From Anseranas semipalmata (Eukaryota; Chordata; Aves; Anseriformes; Anseranatidae), in contig VXAA01001141.1 of the NCBI GenBank assembly GCA_013399115.1, positions 335,461-399,460 of the forward strand: a stretch of 64,000 bases of DNA, written 5' to 3'. The first letter of the stretch is position 1; each line of letters opens with the position of its first letter. The notes beneath the pieces were generated by a model that worked only from the letters and a program-made list of their open reading frames with translations, did not search any database and was not told where the DNA came from. Below, in pieces: positions 63,154 to 64,000 of this stretch. A program made the translations under genes and the position numbers.

Positions 63154-63960
63154 ATGTAGGTCTTTTTTTTTTCAGTAAGGTGACTCAGAACAGAATCTCC
63201 AAAACTAAATAACATATTATCAGGTTTTGCACAGTTATATACTAAGAGGCCATAAAATAGTGTTTCTTATTGTTAAAAATGCCTGGAGTACCTTATCTTC
63301 TGTAATATGCTAATGGCACATGCTGATTTCCAAAACAGTAACCGGTGTAGGCTAACTGCTGGAAGATATAAAAACATTTACATAGATGAACAAAACTGTG
63401 TGTGGTAATATATTTGCAAATTTATCTTACAGATGTCATTTCCAGACATGAAGACATGATAATTGCTCTGTAACTAGCTCTAATTAATTAGGACCCTAAA
63501 AAGCTATAACAAATTACCATCAACATATTTGAAAGTATTTTAGAAAGATATTTCTGAATTTTTCACTCAATGTAGAAATGTGGTGATAATTCAGTTATTC
63601 ATACTCCTTCTCAGATTTGTTTCCACGGCACACACTATATCTAGAATGAACTAAGAAATTATTTTTCCTTCTTAAAAATATCAGAGCTTTCCAAGTTTCC
63701 ANGGGGGAGAAGGGAAAACCGGCTGTAAAATGAACGAAAATGGCTAGAAAAATAAAAAAAACCAGCGCGCTCTCACCACGTTAATATTCAGTGCTTGCAT
63801 TTTTAAAGCGCGGTAGCTCGCGTTACTTGGGGGTGCACCAGCAAGTGTGTGAAATACGTCCCCCCAGTTTGGATGGAAATTCTGCTCTCGCCTCCACCCT
63901 TCAGCCCCGTGGCCACCACAGAACGAGTTTTGTCTGGGGCGACTTTATGGATAAATTACA

Positions 63961-64000
63961 TCATGGAATCCTAGAATGGTTTGGGTCGGAAGGGACCTTA
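63961..64000 (-). mobile_element. CR1 LINE 3' end, running off the right edge
   Basis: The last 40 bases (ATGGAATCCTAGAATGGTTT, then GGGTCGGAAGGGACCTTA) are the reverse complement of a CR1 3' terminus, nearly identical to the usual avian form. The rest of the element is beyond the window. Confidence 0.9.

Larger units (their letters stand above)
60976..63960. other. Upstream region outside the CpG patches
   Basis: Between and beyond the CpG-dense patches this stretch carries homopolymers (A12 at 61185-61196, T14 at 62487-62500), AT-rich sequence from 63080 to about 63760, and one unknown base at 63702. I see no exon of a neighbouring gene. In human the next gene upstream of CSNK1G1 is PCLAF; no PCLAF-like protein is visible here. 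Confidence 0.5.

Overview
This is vertebrate nuclear DNA, almost certainly from a bird. It holds one recognisable protein-coding gene, the 5' half of CSNK1G1 (casein kinase 1 gamma 1), on the minus strand. The bird call rests on several copies of the CR1 LINE 3' end, on long introns around short exons with consensus GT/AG sites, and on a few CpG-dense patches in an otherwise AT-leaning sequence. There is no bacterial-style gene density, operon, CRISPR array, rRNA or tRNA, and I found no exotic system.

Layout, in the direction of transcription (right to left). Four CpG-dense patches lie upstream of or inside the 5' region: about 62.7-63.1 kb, 61.5-61.6 kb, 60.7-61.0 kb and 43.8-44.1 kb. A smaller one at 29.5-29.75 kb follows the first coding exon. 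The promoter is probably in one of the 60.7-63.1 kb patches, but I cannot say which. The exon with the start codon is 30155-30571 (5'UTR with two tiny uORFs, then residues 1-59 and the first base of codon 60). The next coding exons are 24078-24118 (rest of Gly60 to Leu73, with the VAIK lysine), 19533-19602 (74-96, with the alpha-C glutamate) and 952-1103 (97-147, hinge and the [10 protein letters not shown] block). Reading frame joins cleanly across all three introns (phases 1, 0, 1), giving an uninterrupted kinase N-lobe and the start of the C-lobe. The catalytic loop, DFG motif and C-terminal palmitoylation tail would lie beyond the left edge.

Everything else is intron or upstream sequence: CR1 fragments at 26.8-27.0, 44.2-44.3, 45.7-45.9 and 63.96-64.0 kb, simple repeats, and two marked inverted repeats. 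The most unusual structure is at 44.2-45.9 kb. One reverse-oriented CR1 appears to be cut in two by a 1.36 kb insert flanked by a 7-bp duplication, and the insert has weakly inverted ends. The many predicted open frames of 60-220 codons are mostly unsupported and are not listed as genes. Two single unknown bases (32920, 63702) show this is draft assembly.
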